Notes under the pieces: generated by a model
Database searches by the model: none
What the model was told of the DNA's origin: nothing
Seen by the model: the letters and a program-made list of their open reading frames with translations, nothing else
Origin: Nocardioidaceae bacterium UBA4001
GTDB lineage: Bacteria; Actinomycetota; Actinomycetes; Propionibacteriales; Nocardioidaceae
Assembly (NCBI GenBank): GCA_002384855.1
Contig: DGBP01000058.1
Span: forward strand, 21,920 to 85,919
Direction: 5' to 3'
Length of the DNA stretch: 64,000 nt
Translations under genes and position numbers: made by a program
Part shown: piece after piece, positions 54,077 through 62,488 of the stretch
Numbering within the stretch: position 1 is the first letter of the stretch
Layout: every line of letters begins with the position of its first letter

Positions 54077-57000
54077 GCCGTGGCTCGGCCACCGGGCCGA
54101 CGTGACGGTGCGCGAGGGCCACGAGCTCCGCGCGTCGACTCACGCCGGACTTCGCGAGGACGTTGGAGACATGGCGTTCGACGGTCCGGGGACTGATGAA
54201 CAGGCGCGCGCCGATCTGCCGGTCGGTCAGGCCTTCCGCGACGTGCCGCAGGACCTCCTGCTCGCGCGGGGTCAGCCGCAGCGGGGACGTCGGGTCGGGC
54301 GCCGTGCCTCCCCCATCGGCGAGCCGGATGCGCGCCCGTCTGGCGAGGTCCTCGAGCTGCGCCTGCAGATGAGCGGCGCCGATCTTCTGCGCTGCCTGCC
54401 AAGCCGTGCGGAGCGCCTGCTGGGCCGCCGGCCGGTCCGGGCTGGTGGCGTCGAGGAGCGCCTCGGTCTGGCGACGTCGGGCCGAGGCTGCCCGGTAGGG
54501 CTCTCCGACCTCGTCCCACGACGCTGCCGCGTCGGCCCACGCGGCTGCGTCGGGGAGGGACCTGGCGCGCGCCGGCTCACATCGCGCCACCTGGGCGTAC
54601 GCGGCCGAGACCCGGCTCGGCGCGGGTGACCGGGCGATGGCCTGCTCCGCCAGCGAGACCCACTCGCTGACCGTTGCGGCTTCATCATCGGACTCCGCGA
54701 CCGTCCGGCCGTCCGTCGTACGGCGTCGCCCCGCCACCGCCTGGTCCGCGGCCGCACTCGCTGCCGCGGCGAAGAGCATCACGCTGAAGACCGCGTCCTC
54801 GGTGTGGAGCAGCCGGGCAGATCCTTCATGGGCGAACGCCAGCGCCTCGGTCAGGTTGCCCTGCAAGGCATGGACCTCGACGAGGGCGGCGTACAGCGGA
54901 CCGTGGATCTGTCCGTCCAGGATCCGCCCGGCCTTGTCGCGAGCACGCTCGAGGTGGTGCTCGGCGTCGGCGAGCTCCCCCAGACGGAGCAGGACCTGGC
55001 CGTGCACCATGTGGCTCCGCACCTCGTCGATCCCGTCCGGCGAGAGGTCCAGCGCCTCGCGCGTGAGCCGCAGGGCCTCGGCGTTCCGTCCGAGGAGCAG
55101 GAGCGACTGCGCCGCGTCACAGCGGCACCAGACGCCCTTGCGGCGCCGCAGGCCGAGACCGTCGACGACCGGGATCCCCTCCAGCGCCGTCTCGGCGGCC
55201 TCCTGCAGGCGCCCGGAGTCCAGCAGCACGGAGTTCATGTTGACGATCGCGCGTCCGATGTCGTCGACGTCGTCGCCCACCTCCTCGGCGATGGTCCGTG
55301 CCTCGGCGAGCTCGGCGATCCCCTCCTCGGGATGCCCGAGGAGCGCCAGGTCGACTCCGAGGTTGTTGCGCGCGTGTCCCTCGATCGCGCGCGCATCGTC
55401 CAACCCCTGCGCCATGGCGATCGCCTGCCGTGCGTACGGGATCGACTCGTCGAACCGCCCGGCCAGCATCAGGACCTGGGAGTAGCCGCTGACGATGGAC
55501 GCGTGCCACCGGGACACCGGCTGGTCCTCCACGAGGGCCATCGCGTGCTCGTAGGCGGCGAGGGCGGCCTCCCCGTCCGCCGCCATCCACAGGTACCGGC
55601 CCAGTCGCTCGTACAGGTAGGCGTGGTGGTCACGGCGCGAGGCGTCGACGACGTCGATCGCCCGCCGCACCAGCTCCGCGGCCGGCTCGGGATCCCCACC
55701 GAGATACGCGGTCTCCGCAGCCGACCACAGCAGCCGGTAGCGGGGCCCGTCGAGCAGCGAGTCCGCACCCGGGACGACGTCGAGGAGCGTCAGGACCCGC
55801 CTGTAGTGCGCGAGTGCCTGGCTGAAGCCGAGCGCCCGCTCCGCCTCGCGAGCCGCCTCGACGGAGGAAACGAGGGCACGCTCGCCGTCGCCGGCGGCGT
55901 ACCAGTGACCTGCGATCCGCCCCGCGATGAATCGTCTGTCCGGCGCGAGAGTGGGGTCCTCGCTCAACGCCTCGGCGAGCCGCCGATGCAGGCGCACCGA
56001 CTCCCCGGGCAGGCAGGTGCTCGCGATCGACTCCTGCAGGAGCGCGTGCCGGAAACGGTACGAGCCGCCGTCGGCCGGCTCGACCACGAGCAGGTGACGG
56101 TCCACCGCCGGCCGAAGGGCCTCGTCGAGGGCAGGCCCCCGCACGTCCGCGACCCGGTCGAGGAGGCGGTGCGGCACCTGCCGTCCGGCGACCGCCACGG
56201 CCCTCAGCACCTGCTGCGTCCCGGGAGCCAACGCCTCCAGCCTGGCGAGCAGCAGCTCCCGGACCGTGGCCGGGACCTGACCGCCCTGACCGAGGGCCAG
56301 CAGCTCCTCGGCGAAGAACGGGTTGCCGTCCGCCCGCGAGTACACCTCGTCGACCAGCGGCGTCGTCGGGGGAAGGCCCAGGATGTCGCCCATCTGGCGC
56401 GCCTGGTCGTCTCGGCTGAGGGGTCCCAGCCGGAGGTGCAGGTCCGCTCGGCGGCTCATGGCCGCGGTGAACCGGCGGACGTCGGGATCGTCGTCGGCCT
56501 CGTCGGTGCGCAGCGTGAGGACGACCAGCACGGGGCTGCGGAGCTGGTGCACCAGCAGGGTCAGCAGGTCGCGCGTCGAGGAGTCGGCCCAGTGGACGTC
56601 CTCGATGACCAGGACGAGCGGTCTGGCGTCGGCGAGCCGGTCGAGCACCGAGCACAGCGCCTGGAAGAGGCGTGACGCACTGGCCGGGGTGTTCGCACCG
56701 ACGCTCTCCCCGGGACGCAGCGCAGGCACCAACCTCGCCAGCTCGTCCGCGGTCGGCCCCGCGAGGCTCGCGACGTACGTCGCACCCTCCCGCCTCACCA
56801 GGTCGGCGAGCACCTCCACGAGGGGCGCATAGGGAAGCGCCTCGGCCTCCAGGTCGACGCAGCCGCCCGTGAGCAGGTCCGCGCCCCTGGCTCGTGCGGA
56901 GTCGCCGTACTCCCTGACCGTGCGTGTCTTGCCGATGCCGGCTTCGCCCTCGACGAGAGCGACTCCGGTGCGACGGTTCGCGACCACGTCGTCGTACAGC

Positions 57001-57083
57001 TCGTCGAGGCGGGCGAGGTCCTCCTGCCGGCCGTACATGACGCGGCTGGTGGCTCTCGCTGGGGCACCCCTGGGTGAGGCCAT
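54030..57083 (-). CDS. Large AAA-ATPase LuxR-family regulator
   Basis: 1017 residues. AAA_16 ATPase domain: FGR-like MYGRQEDLARLDELY, Walker A GEAGIGKT (46-53) and Walker B LVLVIEDVHWAD. The middle 550 residues are TPR-like helices (SGYSQVLMLAGRFDESI and similar). A C-terminal LuxR helix-turn-helix is in LTPREQEVLRHVAEGLTDRQ and VERHVSNVLAKSGVSRRAEL. This is the LAL/MalT layout: an inducer and ATP drive DNA binding. Target genes are not obvious; the adjacent transporter is one option. GATACT before the ATG gives a possible -10 near the start. Confidence 0.93.
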   Translation of the reverse strand: MASPRGAPARATSRVMYGRQEDLARLDELYDDVVANRRTGVALVEGEAGIGKTRTVREYGDSARARGADLLTGGCVDLEAEALPYAPLVEVLADLVRREGATYVASLAGPTADELARLVPALRPGESVGANTPASASRLFQALCSVLDRLADARPLVLVIEDVHWADSSTRDLLTLLVHQLRSPVLVVLTLRTDEADDDPDVRRFTAAMSRRADLHLRLGPLSRDDQARQMGDILGLPPTTPLVDEVYSRADGNPFFAEELLALGQGGQVPATVRELLLARLEALAPGTQQVLRAVAVAGRQVPHRLLDRVADVRGPALDEALRPAVDRHLLVVEPADGGSYRFRHALLQESIASTCLPGESVRLHRRLAEALSEDPTLAPDRRFIAGRIAGHWYAAGDGERALVSSVEAAREAERALGFSQALAHYRRVLTLLDVVPGADSLLDGPRYRLLWSAAETAYLGGDPEPAAELVRRAIDVVDASRRDHHAYLYERLGRYLWMAADGEAALAAYEHAMALVEDQPVSRWHASIVSGYSQVLMLAGRFDESIPYARQAIAMAQGLDDARAIEGHARNNLGVDLALLGHPEEGIAELAEARTIAEEVGDDVDDIGRAIVNMNSVLLDSGRLQEAAETALEGIPVVDGLGLRRRKGVWCRCDAAQSLLLLGRNAEALRLTREALDLSPDGIDEVRSHMVHGQVLLRLGELADAEHHLERARDKAGRILDGQIHGPLYAALVEVHALQGNLTEALAFAHEGSARLLHTEDAVFSVMLFAAAASAAADQAVAGRRRTTDGRTVAESDDEAATVSEWVSLAEQAIARSPAPSRVSAAYAQVARCEPARARSLPDAAAWADAAASWDEVGEPYRAASARRRQTEALLDATSPDRPAAQQALRTAWQAAQKIGAAHLQAQLEDLARRARIRLADGGGTAPDPTSPLRLTPREQEVLRHVAEGLTDRQIGARLFISPRTVERHVSNVLAKSGVSRRAELVALAHRHVGPVAEPRLSREASPALPRRSAE

Positions 57084-57178
57084 GGTCGACCCAGTATCTG
57101 CCTCGGCGGCTTCCGGTGACAGGATTTCTCCCGGCAGCAGACCGGCCGACCCGCGAGCGGGCCGGCCGGGTGCCCCCG

Positions 57179-57430
57179 TCAGGCTCCCTCTTGCACCGGG
57201 ATGAGCTGGTCGGCGACGAGGCCGTGCGCCTCCCGGTGGACGCGCGCGGCGGCCTCACCGTCCGGTGCGTCGACCAGGCAGAAGACCTTGCCCGACGCCT
57301 CGTCGAACCAGTACTTGAGGTAGCTCACGCCGTAGGCGTCCTGCACCTCGAGATCGCGTGCGTGGGCTCCGGCGACCGCCTCGGCGGTGAGCCCCTCGAC
57401 CTTGTCGTGAACGTCCATGAACAGTGGCAT
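57179..57430 (-). CDS. SCO4226-like small protein (DUF4242)
   Basis: 83 residues: PLFMDVHDKVEGLTAEAVAG, GVSYLKYWFDEASGKVFCL and DGEAAARVHREAHGLVADQL. This is the DUF4242 alpha/beta-barrel family, in which the Streptomyces protein SCO4226 binds nickel. Conserved His and Tyr positions (VHDK, YLKYWF, VHREAHG) are kept. ATG 57430 follows GGAGGATC. Role in the cell is unknown. Confidence 0.85.
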   Translation of the reverse strand: MPLFMDVHDKVEGLTAEAVAGAHARDLEVQDAYGVSYLKYWFDEASGKVFCLVDAPDGEAAARVHREAHGLVADQLIPVQEGA

Positions 57431-57512
57431 CTGATCCTCCAGCGAGTTGTGTGTGGTGAGCCGGCCGGGCCTGCGGGCCTGGCGGCATTGGTGGAGTACG
57501 TCGGACGTCGGG

Positions 57513-57911
57513 TCAGCCGTGCAGGCCGGGCGAGCTCGACTGGAGAACGCAGAACGAGGCGCCCGGCGCGATGCCGCGAGGGAAGTGGAAGCCGGGGCCC
57601 GGGCCGCCCACGACCGCGGGGCCATCGCTGCCGACAGCAGCACCGACCTGACCGCGCGGGGGCCACGTCAGGACGCCGTGTCCGAGGCCGGTGACGTAGT
57701 CGCCGATGACGTGCTGCCCGTGCACCTCGACGTCGATGAGCGTGGAGTCGGAGCAGGTGGGCGCCGCTGCGCTCGCGGTCGCCGACAGGGCCAGCATCGC
57801 CGCGGCGCCCCCGGTCACCGCGACGACGAGGCTGGAGCGGCGCAAGCCACGCCTGACCGGCGCTCGCGTGTCAGGTGGGTCCTGCTGCTGAGTGTTCATC
57901 GAGCCTGTCAT
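57513..57911 (-). CDS. Small secreted protein of unknown function
   Basis: 132 residues from ATG 57911 (GGAGGCCCGTC upstream; an ATG 12 bases on is the alternative). The N-terminus is basic (RRGLRRS), then hydrophobic (SLVVAVTGGAAAMLALSA), with a likely signal-peptidase site near ASA-AAP. The mature part is Gly/Val-rich and has two Cys (TCSDSTLID, ASFCVLQSSS) which may form a disulfide. I do not recognise a family. Confidence 0.7.
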   Translation of the reverse strand: MTGSMNTQQQDPPDTRAPVRRGLRRSSLVVAVTGGAAAMLALSATASAAAPTCSDSTLIDVEVHGQHVIGDYVTGLGHGVLTWPPRGQVGAAVGSDGPAVVGGPGPGFHFPRGIAPGASFCVLQSSSPGLHG

Positions 57912-58028
57912 GACGGGCCTCCGGTTGGGTGGTGGGTCGATGTCTCGACCCTCCACCCGCGGCGCCCGGCGCTGTTACGGGAAACTACGTAGATCCGCCT
58001 GCAGACTCAGCAGGTCAGGCTGGCCGGA

Positions 58029-58406
58029 TCATCCGGCGCCGGGCGGTCCGTCGTCGGGTCCGGCGATCCGTCGTACCTCCACCGAGCCCTCCCACGTCGG
58101 CCAGTGCGCCTGGTGGATCTCCGCGACCCGCCGCGCCGCCGCGACCGCCTCCTCCTCGGAGCGGACCTCGACGATCGAGTAGCCGCCGACGACCTCCTTG
58201 ACCTCGGAGTACGGGCCGTCGGTCACCGTCAGGTCACCCGCCGCCACGCGGATCTCGGTGCTCTGGCCGGTCGGGTACAGACCGCCCGCGTCGACCATCC
58301 AGCCCGACGCGAACGCCTCCCCCATCTCCTTGCCCATCACCTCGACGAGCTCGTCCGGCGGCGCCCCGACGTCCTCGGCCATCTTCACGAAAACCATGTA
58401 CCGCAT
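58029..58406 (-). CDS. YCII/DGPF-domain protein
   Basis: 125 residues. RYMVFVKMAED at the N-terminus, LTVTDGPYSEVKEVVGGYSI (the DGPF-type signature, here DGPY) and IVEVRSEEEAVAAARR define the family, related to YCII dimeric ferredoxin-like barrels. These proteins are typical partners of ECF41/ECF42 sigma factors, and the ECF42-type gene at 50086-51318 is likely its counterpart. ATG 58406 has AAAGGG 8 bases upstream; a GTG three codons earlier is possible. Confidence 0.9.
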   Translation of the reverse strand: MRYMVFVKMAEDVGAPPDELVEVMGKEMGEAFASGWMVDAGGLYPTGQSTEIRVAAGDLTVTDGPYSEVKEVVGGYSIVEVRSEEEAVAAARRVAEIHQAHWPTWEGSVEVRRIAGPDDGPPGAG

Positions 58407-58558
58407 GCTGCTCACCCTTTCCGGTGGTGTCTGCTGTCAGCAGTACGTCGGACGACGACCGTGGATTTCGACAGGCACCCGCATTGTGCTCTCGAGCGAA
58501 GCGGCCGTGCGACGCAAGTGACCCAAACGGACCATTCCGGCCAGACCTGCCGCACCGC

Positions 58559-58564
58559 TAGCGT
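58559..58564 (+). promoter_or_regulatory. Putative -10 element (TAGCGT) of the large-protein operon
   Basis: TAGCGT lies 46 bases before ATG 58611 in the 204-base divergent region. Just after it, a GTAAAG element is repeated (58570 and 58581, AGTAAAGG / GGTAAAGA), which might bind a regulator. No clear -35 is seen. Confidence 0.35.
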
Positions 58565-58610
58565 CACTCGAGTAAAGGGCAGGTAAAGAGCCTGCGATTG
58601 GGGGCACCCC

Positions 58611-61600
58611 ATGCCACCTCGCCCACGCCGACCCCGCCGCCGCGTTCTGGCCTCCGTCGAGCCGCTGCGCTTCGCCGCCGCCTGGCGCACCGTTCCCGGG
58701 CTCGCGACTGGAGTGACGGCAACCGACGACGCGATCCATGTCGACGTCGTGCGCGCCAGGGACCTGGTCGCGCTGGCGGTCACCTTCACGGGCTGCGAGC
58801 TCGTCACCGGTGGTGCCACCCCGGCGCACCTGCGCCCCAAGGCGGGCGAGACCGCCCGGATGACGGTGCACCACTCGTTCCAGCACGGGTTCGAGGAGGC
58901 GATCTACGAGTCGCCCGCACCCGTGCCCGACCCGCTGACCGGCCGGCTGTCCGAGGTGGGCGACCCGAAGTTCGACGAGGCCAACGCCGAGAAGACGCCT
59001 GATCCCCCGGTCGGCTTCCGTCCGGCCCGCGCGAGCCGGGTGGTGTACGACGTCCCCGCCGACGTGACCATCGAGCTGTCGACGACCGGGATCCTCGCCA
59101 CGATGAGCCGGCTCGAGCTTGTCGTACACCCGCTCGCCCTGCCCGGCACCGCACCGGCTCGGGGTAGCACGGGCAAGCTGCCACCGTTCATCATCGACGT
59201 CCCCGTGATCCACGTCGGCGACGGCCTCGTCGCGCGACTCCTGCCCGAGGGCGCGGTCATCGAGAAGGCGACCGCATCCTTCCTGAAGGAGCACCCCGCT
59301 CCTGACACCCGAACCCTCGCCGGCGTCCTCGAGCAGGCGCGCAACCTCCGACTGGTCCGCACCGAGCTGAGCACCCGCACCGGGTCGGTCGGCGCCCGCA
59401 CGAGCATCCCCGACAGCTCGATCTTCCGCCCGGGCACGGGCCTGATCCCCGAGATCGTCGGCCCGCTGCGTCCGCGAGGGACCCTCAGCCGGCCGCCCAC
59501 CGAGGGCGAGACCGCGATCGAGGCGCCCTTCCGACTGGTGATCTCCCCGAGCACGGAGGCACGCTTCGCCCACGCCGACGAGGTGGTCCCCGCCGAGGAC
59601 GCGACTGACCACGTGGAGCTGTGGCACAGCAGGCTCGCGCACAAGCCGACCTCCGAAGGCGCGCCACCGGACGAGAAGAACAAGCAGCGCAGGATCGTGC
59701 GGGCCATCTGGGCGCGCGACCGGGACTGGGTCGGCGACGCGTGGACGAAGACGGCCGACGAGAGCCTGCCGACGTACCCGCTCAGCCATGCCCGTCCCGA
59801 GCAGGACCCCACCGTCGACCCGCCCTTCCTCGGGTCGCTCGACCGCTTCGACCGCCACATGCTCGTGCGCCAGAGCTCCGAGACGTGGCCGGGCCAGGGC
59901 GGCTCGATCCCCCCGGTGCCGGTCGCCGCGGACGCGCTGTGGCTCTCCGGCCTCGGTGCGTGGCTGGACCTGCACGGAGCGTGGACGACACTGCCCTACT
60001 CCAAGGTCCCGATGCAGTCGATCCTGGCCTGGGACCACGTCGCCCCTCTCGGCCGCGACCAGTACGTCCGCGTCGTCTACCCCGGCTACCTCTACCCCTT
60101 CGGCCACCAGGCCGCGTTGGTCAAGGTGACCGAGCGGAAGATGAAGACCGCGACGAACTCGGTGGCCGCGCTGTACCAGCGCATGTTCCTCGTCGTCGGC
60201 GAACGCTCTCGCACGTACGGCGCCCGCAACCTGCCGTTCACCCGCGTGGACGTCCGCCCCCTGGTGACCCCCGTCATCGACCCGCTCGGCAACGCCGAGG
60301 GCGACAGCCAGGTGAGCTTCTTCTGGCCCACCGTCGCCGGTCAGCGGTTCTCCTTCACCCTCGACGCGCGCGACCAGGCCGGCCGCCCCGTCCGCCTGCA
60401 GATGCCGCTGATGTGGGTATCGGAGGCCTACAACACCCAGCCCCAGCGGGCCAAGGTCGACAAGGCGTACGCCGACAGTCCGAGCCGACAGGTCCCCGCG
60501 AACGGGCAGTCCATCGCGTTCGTCCCGCAGGAGGCGGGTCCCGACACCGACCTCGAGACGAGAAACCTGTGGTTCCTCGGAAGCGCGGGACTCGGCGACA
60601 GCGTGCCGCGGCTGAGCTCCGCGACGGTGTCGGTGCCGGCGGTGCAGCAGATCTCCCCGACCGAACCGATGCCGATCCGCTACTTCCAGAAGTACGTCGA
60701 CAGCGGCTTCGGCGCACCGACGGTCGGCGACGTCTGGGCCGAGGTCAACCTCGCGGCCCCACCGAGTCCGCCGGCCCACCCCGACCCGACCACGCCGCTG
60801 CCGCAGATGCGCTTCGGAGCAGGCGCCCCGTCCGGCAGCGACAAGGCCGGCGGGTTCCTCTCCCCCGACCTGCCGATCCGTGGCCTGTCCCGGGTCGACG
60901 GCCCGATCGGCGACCTGGCCTCGGTCGCCTCCGGGACCTTCGACCCCGCCCTCTTCCTCAAGGACGCACTCCCGAAGCTGTTCGGCCTGATCCCGCTCGG
61001 CGAGCTCATCCCGAAGGGTCTCCTCGATGAGGCGCCGAGCGTGGTCACCGAGACGCTCGGCCGCATCGACCAGTGCATCAAGGACGTCGAACGGCTTGTC
61101 GCACAGGCACAGGCGGCCGTCGACGACGCGCAGAAGCTCGTCGACCGGGCGCAGGGCAAGAGCAACGAGCTCCTCACCCAGGCCCAGCAGGCCAAGGCCA
61201 AGGCGCAGAAGCTCGCCCAGGACGCCGCCGCGTTCGCCACCGCGTTGACCAACCTGTTCGCGATCTCCGACCTCGACCAGCTCGCGGCGAAGATCCCCAC
61301 CACGTTCGCGAAGCTCGACACGCTCGTCGTCGACGTACGCGCCCTCACCCCGCTGCTGCCGCCGCAGGCCCGCACCGCCCTGGACGCGCTCGCGGACACC
61401 CTCGAGAAGGTCGCGGATGCTGCCGACCTCGTGCAGCAGGTCCTCGACTTCGTGCAGGGCTTCGATCCCACCGACATCGAGGCGAGCTTCAGGTTCGAGT
61501 GGAAGCCGCGGCTGCAGGACTGGCCGTCGGGCGCCGCGCTCTTCGAGGTGGGCGGCACGGGCGAGGACAACCTCGTGCTCGCCGTCGAGGGACGCGCCGG

Positions 61601-62486
61601 CGGCACCGGCACCGCCGACGTCGTCGCGAGCGCAGAGATCCGCGACTTCGCCCTCAAGCTGTTCCCGGCGGCCCCGTTGATGCGGGTGCCGTTCGACCAC
61701 ATGTTCTTCAAGGCGGGCAGCTCGGGCAAGCCCGAGGTCGACGTGGTTCTCGGCGAGATCGAGTTCCTCGGCGTGCTGTCGTTCGTCGAGGTGATCAAGG
61801 ACCTGATCCCCTTCGACGGGTTCAGCGACCCGCCGTACCTCGACGTCACCGCCGAGGGCGCCACCGCGGGCTTCACCCTCGCCCTGCCGAGCGTCGCCAT
61901 CGGTGTCTTCAACCTCTCCAACATGTCGCTGGGGGCCGACGTCTCGGTGCCGTTCCTCGGCAAGGCCGTCACCGTCGGCTTCAACTTCTGCACGCGCGAG
62001 CGGCCGTTCACGCTCACCGTGATGGCGCTCGGCGGCGGCGGGTGGTTCCTGATCCGGGTCGCCCCCGACGGTCTCGACGTGCTCGAGCTCGGCCTCGAGG
62101 CCGGTGCCGCGCTGTCGGTCGACTTCGGCGTCGCGTCCGGCTCCATCTCGGCGATGGTCGGCATCTACATCCGGCTCGAGGGCGAGAAGGGGTCGCTCAC
62201 CGGCTACTTCCGGCTCCGCGGCGAGGTCGACGTGCTGGGACTGATCAGCGCGTCGATCGAGCTCTACATGGAGCTGGTCTACGACTTCCCGACGGGGAAG
62301 ATGATCGGCCGCGCCACGATCACCGTCGAGGTCGAGGTGCTGTTCTTCTCGGGCACGGTGAAGATCAGCGCCGAGCGCAAGCTCGCCGGCTCCAACGGCG
62401 ACCCGTCGTTCCGGGAGATCCTCGGCGCGGAGAACGGGAAATCGCCTGCCTGGGATCAGTACTGTCTCGCCTTCGCGGAGGAGTGA
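58611..62486 (+). CDS. Very large protein of unknown function with coiled coil and beta-rich C-terminus
   Basis: 1291 residues; I recognise no family. There is no signal peptide or membrane helix; the N-terminus is basic (MPPRPRRPRRRVL). Residues about 20-800 look like mixed alpha/beta and beta-rich domains (FFWPTVAGQRFSFTLDARDQ, LSSATVSVPAVQQISPTEPM). Residues about 815-890 form a Gln/Ala/Lys-rich coiled coil (VERLVAQAQAAVDDAQKLVD). The last 330 residues are regularly alternating strands rich in Gly and hydrophobic residues (ISASIELYMELVYDFPTGKM, ITVEVEVLFFSGTVKISAER). GGGGG precedes ATG 58611. A structural or scaffold role is suggested, no more. It is followed after 2 bases by another large gene. 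Confidence 0.85.
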   Translation: MPPRPRRPRRRVLASVEPLRFAAAWRTVPGLATGVTATDDAIHVDVVRARDLVALAVTFTGCELVTGGATPAHLRPKAGETARMTVHHSFQHGFEEAIYESPAPVPDPLTGRLSEVGDPKFDEANAEKTPDPPVGFRPARASRVVYDVPADVTIELSTTGILATMSRLELVVHPLALPGTAPARGSTGKLPPFIIDVPVIHVGDGLVARLLPEGAVIEKATASFLKEHPAPDTRTLAGVLEQARNLRLVRTELSTRTGSVGARTSIPDSSIFRPGTGLIPEIVGPLRPRGTLSRPPTEGETAIEAPFRLVISPSTEARFAHADEVVPAEDATDHVELWHSRLAHKPTSEGAPPDEKNKQRRIVRAIWARDRDWVGDAWTKTADESLPTYPLSHARPEQDPTVDPPFLGSLDRFDRHMLVRQSSETWPGQGGSIPPVPVAADALWLSGLGAWLDLHGAWTTLPYSKVPMQSILAWDHVAPLGRDQYVRVVYPGYLYPFGHQAALVKVTERKMKTATNSVAALYQRMFLVVGERSRTYGARNLPFTRVDVRPLVTPVIDPLGNAEGDSQVSFFWPTVAGQRFSFTLDARDQAGRPVRLQMPLMWVSEAYNTQPQRAKVDKAYADSPSRQVPANGQSIAFVPQEAGPDTDLETRNLWFLGSAGLGDSVPRLSSATVSVPAVQQISPTEPMPIRYFQKYVDSGFGAPTVGDVWAEVNLAAPPSPPAHPDPTTPLPQMRFGAGAPSGSDKAGGFLSPDLPIRGLSRVDGPIGDLASVASGTFDPALFLKDALPKLFGLIPLGELIPKGLLDEAPSVVTETLGRIDQCIKDVERLVAQAQAAVDDAQKLVDRAQGKSNELLTQAQQAKAKAQKLAQDAAAFATALTNLFAISDLDQLAAKIPTTFAKLDTLVVDVRALTPLLPPQARTALDALADTLEKVADAADLVQQVLDFVQGFDPTDIEASFRFEWKPRLQDWPSGAALFEVGGTGEDNLVLAVEGRAGGTGTADVVASAEIRDFALKLFPAAPLMRVPFDHMFFKAGSSGKPEVDVVLGEIEFLGVLSFVEVIKDLIPFDGFSDPPYLDVTAEGATAGFTLALPSVAIGVFNLSNMSLGADVSVPFLGKAVTVGFNFCTRERPFTLTVMALGGGGWFLIRVAPDGLDVLELGLEAGAALSVDFGVASGSISAMVGIYIRLEGEKGSLTGYFRLRGEVDVLGLISASIELYMELVYDFPTGKMIGRATITVEVEVLFFSGTVKISAERKLAGSNGDPSFREILGAENGKSPAWDQYCLAFAEE

Positions 62487-62488
62487 CC

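Noticed and set aside
58611..62486. Phage tail or toxin assignment for the giant protein
   Set aside because: No Rhs/YD repeats, no collagen-like repeats, no signal peptide and no phage genes nearby; length and a coiled coil alone do not support it.
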